In this document: positions 22,502-25,648 of the stretch, piece by piece
How the letters are laid out: every line of letters begins with the position of its first letter
Numbering within the stretch: the stretch's first letter is position 1
Source: Bacteroidales bacterium M5
Lineage (GTDB): Bacteria; Bacteroidota; Bacteroidia; Bacteroidales; Muribaculaceae
Assembly: GCA_001689535.1 (NCBI GenBank)
Contig: LUJP01000018.1
Span: 1 to 25,648, forward strand
Direction of reading: 5' to 3'
Length of the DNA stretch: 25,648 nucleotides
The notes under the pieces: model-generated
Databases searched by the model: none
What the model was told of the DNA's origin: nothing
Seen by the model: the letters and a program-made list of their open reading frames with translations, nothing else
Position numbers and translations under genes: made by a program

Positions 22502-25500
22502 TTAGAATGTGAAACGTGCGCCGAAGGTGAATGTACGGGGGCACGGGGTGGTGCCCACATCGATACCCTGCTCCCATTCCGAGGCACCTCCGAACGAGTA
22601 GGAGGCCGGGTTGATGCCCTTGTAGTCGGTGAGGGTGAAGAGATTCTGTATGCTGAACGACAGGTGTACGTCGGCAAAGCGGGTGGTCTCCTTCTTGAGG
22701 TCATAACCGAGGGTTATGTTTTCAAGGCGGAAATAGTCGGCCTTTTCGAGCCATTTGGTAGAGTTGCCTATGTACTGGTTGTTGTCCACACGGGGGTCGG
22801 GCATATCCTTGCCCATGCCTGAAAGGGCGTCGGGCGAAGTGAACATTCGGGAGTTACCGATCATGGAGCACATGGCGAAGCGGAGCACGTTGAGACGTTT
22901 TGCACCGAAGGAGCTGTTGAAGAACGCATTGAGGCTCCAGTTGCGCCAGGTCACGGTGTTGTTCCATCCCAGTGTGAAGCTCGGTGTGGCTTTGCCCAGC
23001 ACAACGCGGTCGGCCATGGTGGGGTTGCGGGTGGTGTTGCCGTCGGCATCATAATAGGTGTCATAGCCGTCGGCATCAATTCCTGCCCAGCGGAAGCCGT
23101 AGAGCGAGCCTATGGCTTCTCCTTCCTTGATTATGCTTGCCTGGTTGATGATGGACTGCATCGAGCCTGAATAGAGGATGGGTTCGGCTGTGGTCATCTT
23201 CTCCACGCGGTTGCGGAGCACGGAAGCGTTGATTGAGGTGTTCCAGCGCCAGTCGCCGCTCTGGATCACACCTGCATTGATTGCGAAGTCGAAACCGGTG
23301 TTGGATACCTCGCCTGCGTTTACCAGATAAGACTGGCCTCCGAGATAGCCGGGGTTGGTGGCGTTCAGGAGGGCGTCGGAGGTGCGTTTGTAATACCAGT
23401 CAATTGAAACGTCGAGACGGCTGTTGAACATGGAGAAATCCAGGCCCACGTCGAATTGTTTTGTCTTTTCCCAGCGCAGGTCGGGCGTGGGGGTCTTGTT
23501 GGCCCAGTAGCCTGTCACACCGGTGTTGTTGCCGTAGAATGTGGTGGTCTGTGACATGAGAGCGAGGGTGGAGAAGGGAGCGATATCCTGGTTGCCTATC
23601 ACACCGAAGCCTGGTGCGGAGCTTGAGGTTGTTGAGGGTGGGTTTGAGGGGTTCGAAGAATGATTCGTTGGAGGCGGTCCATGCCACGGCTACCGAGGGG
23701 AACCAGCACCATTTGTTCTGGCTCAGACGCGAGGAGCCGTCGGCGCGGAGCGTTCCGGTTATCATATAGCGGTTGTCGAAGTTGTATATCACACGGCCCA
23801 CGCCCGAGAGGAGCGACCATTCCGAGTAGCTGTTGCTTGCGTCGCGGTTGGCGGCTGCGGATACATTGTACCATTCTACCGATTCCGACACGAGGTCGGA
23901 GCCGCTGATGCCCATGCCACGGGTGTTGCTCTTGGTGGCTTCCCATACGGCAGTGGCCGTGAGGTTGTGTTTCTCTCCGAAGGTGTTGATGTATGTGAAG
24001 TTGTTGGAGCTCTGGAGCAGCCAGCGGTTGGTGTTGCTGTTGCTCATGCCCGTGGCGGCACCGGGCCAGCGCTTCGACGATGAGAACCCGTAGCCGTAGT
24101 AATTGTAATAGTCAATGCCGTTGCTCGATGTGAAGGTGAGTCCGGGAAGAATGTTGAAGCGGAGGTCGAAGTGGCCGTTGAGCACGTCGGCACGGCGTTC
24201 GTTGGCGCTCGACAGGCTTGACAGCGGGCTTTCGTTGATAGAGCAGTATGGGTCCTTGAGGTATTCGCCCAGCTCGTTTTTCACATGCATGGTTGGCGAA
24301 TAGTTGAAGGCCAGGTAAATCGGGTTGTATCCACCCATGTCGATGCCTCCGATGCCTTTGCCCTCTCCGTGGCTCAGGTTTACGTCGGCGTTGATGTTGA
24401 GCCAGCTGAATATGTTGGAGTTTGCGTTGAGGCGTGCGGCATAGCGCTCATAGTGTGTGTCCTTCATCACGCCCTGATGGCTCATGTAGTTGCCCGAAAC
24501 GTATAGCTGGGTGTCTTCCGAGCCTTTGGTGAATACTACTTTGTAGTTCTGGACCATGCCGGTCTTGAACACTTCGTCTTTCCAGTTGGTGCCGGGATCG
24601 GAGCCGTCGAGGTATGACTTGACTTCGGCCTCGGGTATGCCGTCGTAATCCACAAGGGCCTTGGCATAGTCTCTTGTACCGAGGACCTCGGGCAGGTGGG
24701 TGGCGTTTGACCAGCCGAGCGACATGTCGACAGTGAGTTTGCTCTCGCCTGCATGTCCGCGCTTGGTGGTGATGATCACAACGCCGTTGGCGCCGCGCGA
24801 ACCGTAGATGGCGGTGGAGGAAGCGTCCTTAAGTATCTGCATGGAAGCGATATCCTCGGGGTTGATGCCGTCCAGGCCCGACTCGCGCACGAGTCCGTCG
24901 ACCACGTAGAGCGGGTCGTTTGATTTGTTAATGGAGTTGGCGCCGCGTATACGGATTTTGGTGGAACCGCCGGGCAGTCCGTCGCTTACTATGTTCACGC
25001 CCGAAACACGGCCCTGAAGGGCTTCCTGGACTGTGGTGATGGGCTGGGCCTCGAATGCCTTGCCCTCAAGGACGGATACGGAGCCGGCGAGGTCGGCCTT
25101 GCGTACTGTACCATAACCTACCACAACCACTTCGTCGAGTGCGTTGTCGCTTGTCATCACCGCATCAATCGGCCCCGCTCCGGCCTTGGCCGAGAATGGT
25201 TTCATGCCCACGTAAGTGATGACGATTGTCTGTCCTGCCGAGGCCTTGACCGAGAAGCGGCCATTGACATCGGTGGTGGTGGCCGTCTTGGTGCCTTCCA
25301 CTCTCACTGTGGCGCCGAGCAGGGGTTCGCCCTGTTCGTCCACTACGGTACCGGTCACAAGATTTCCCTGGGCCGTCTGGCCTGTTTCTGTCGGGACGGA
25401 GGTGTCGCCGGCCCATGCCGGAGGCGCCCCGAGTGCGGCCATAAGCGTCAGGCCCAGAGAGAGGGTCGCGCATTTAGCCGCCGGTGTCATAACAGACTTT

Positions 25501-25520
25501 GGATTAAGTCTTCTTTTCAT
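22502..25520 (-). pseudogene. SusC/RagA-family TonB-dependent transporter, interrupted by a one-base frameshift
   Basis: Two overlapping frames together make one SusC of about 1005 residues. Residues 1-38 are a signal peptide (cut after AWA). About 55-125 is a carboxypeptidase-D-like domain (GTVVDEQGEPLLGATVRVEGT). LDEVVVVGYGT (128-138) is the TonB-box region, then the plug (IRIRGANSINKSNDPLYVVDG; DASSTAIYGSRGANGVVIITTKRG), then the barrel ending in FTFGARFTF. After NNLKLRT at about residue 635 the first frame turns to unrelated sequence and stops at 23400, while the next frame resumes GFGVIGNQDIAPFS. One extra base in 23611-23615 (+ strand CTGGT) explains it. There is no homopolymer there. 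Either a real inactivating mutation or an assembly error; everything else is intact. Confidence 0.85.
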
Positions 25521-25648
25521 GGTGAAATTAATTAGTGAAAAATTGGTTATTGATAATGAATTTCGGTTAGGTGTTCCGGAAGCAGGTTTCAGGTCCTTTA
25601 AGGATTGGGTCAGTTTTCGGGGCGCATGGTAAAAGAACTGTGTTTAGC
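25521..25648. other. Upstream region of susC, no clear site
   Basis: The 128 bp before the susC start is AT-rich near the gene. No TAnnTTTG box, riboswitch or regulator gene could be recognised. The window ends here, so any ECF sigma/anti-sigma or hybrid sensor system for this pair would be outside. Confidence 0.4.

Noticed and set aside
23400..23620. Programmed frameshift in susC
   Set aside because: There is no slippery heptamer or downstream structure recognisable, and SusC proteins are not known to need frameshifting; mutation or assembly error is simpler.

Overview
The window looks like a chromosomal segment of a GC-rich member of the Bacteroidales, probably in or near the Muribaculaceae. 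The evidence is a SusC/SusD pair, a two-subunit KorAB, a Bacteroidetes-type XylA, and several sites matching the Bacteroidales promoter pattern (TTG or TTTG, then 19-21 bp, then TAnnTTTG). The exact genus is an inference. There is no rRNA or tRNA gene in the window and no sign of a prophage.

Layout. From 349 to 5171 the + strand carries housekeeping genes: ybeY, mnmG, apt and uvrC. A parS-like 16-mer lies between mnmG and apt. From 5172 to 5886 there is no protein gene; this stretch holds a striking pair of inverted 9-bp tandem arrays and a probable unassigned structured RNA on the - strand with its own promoter and terminator. From 5887 to 10273 is a - strand xylose operon (xylB-xylA-xylE). 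It is followed leftwards-upstream by a secreted C69 dipeptidase (10344-11960), a second 9-bp repeat cluster, and a monocistronic carB (12194-15397).

From 15562 to about 17120 there is a repeat island. A small HUH/Y1 transposase gene with its own consensus promoter sits between two arrays of hairpin-bearing 71-77 bp units that point in opposite directions. The innermost 134 bp on each side form a near-perfect inverted repeat. This resembles a RAYT/REP system, but with much longer units, and is the best candidate here for something not yet described. Beyond it lie a small two-helix membrane protein, the SRP RNA gene (ffs) with promoter, and korAB with promoter and terminator. At the right end is a susC-susD pair with a terminator; susC carries a single-base frameshift.

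How the genes fit together. XylE imports a pentose, probably xylose; XylA isomerises it to xylulose and XylB phosphorylates it for the pentose phosphate pathway. KorAB links 2-oxoglutarate and succinyl-CoA through ferredoxin. SusCD would import an unknown glycan; no glycoside hydrolase or regulator for it lies in the window. All assignments come from reading the sequence by eye; no database search was possible.
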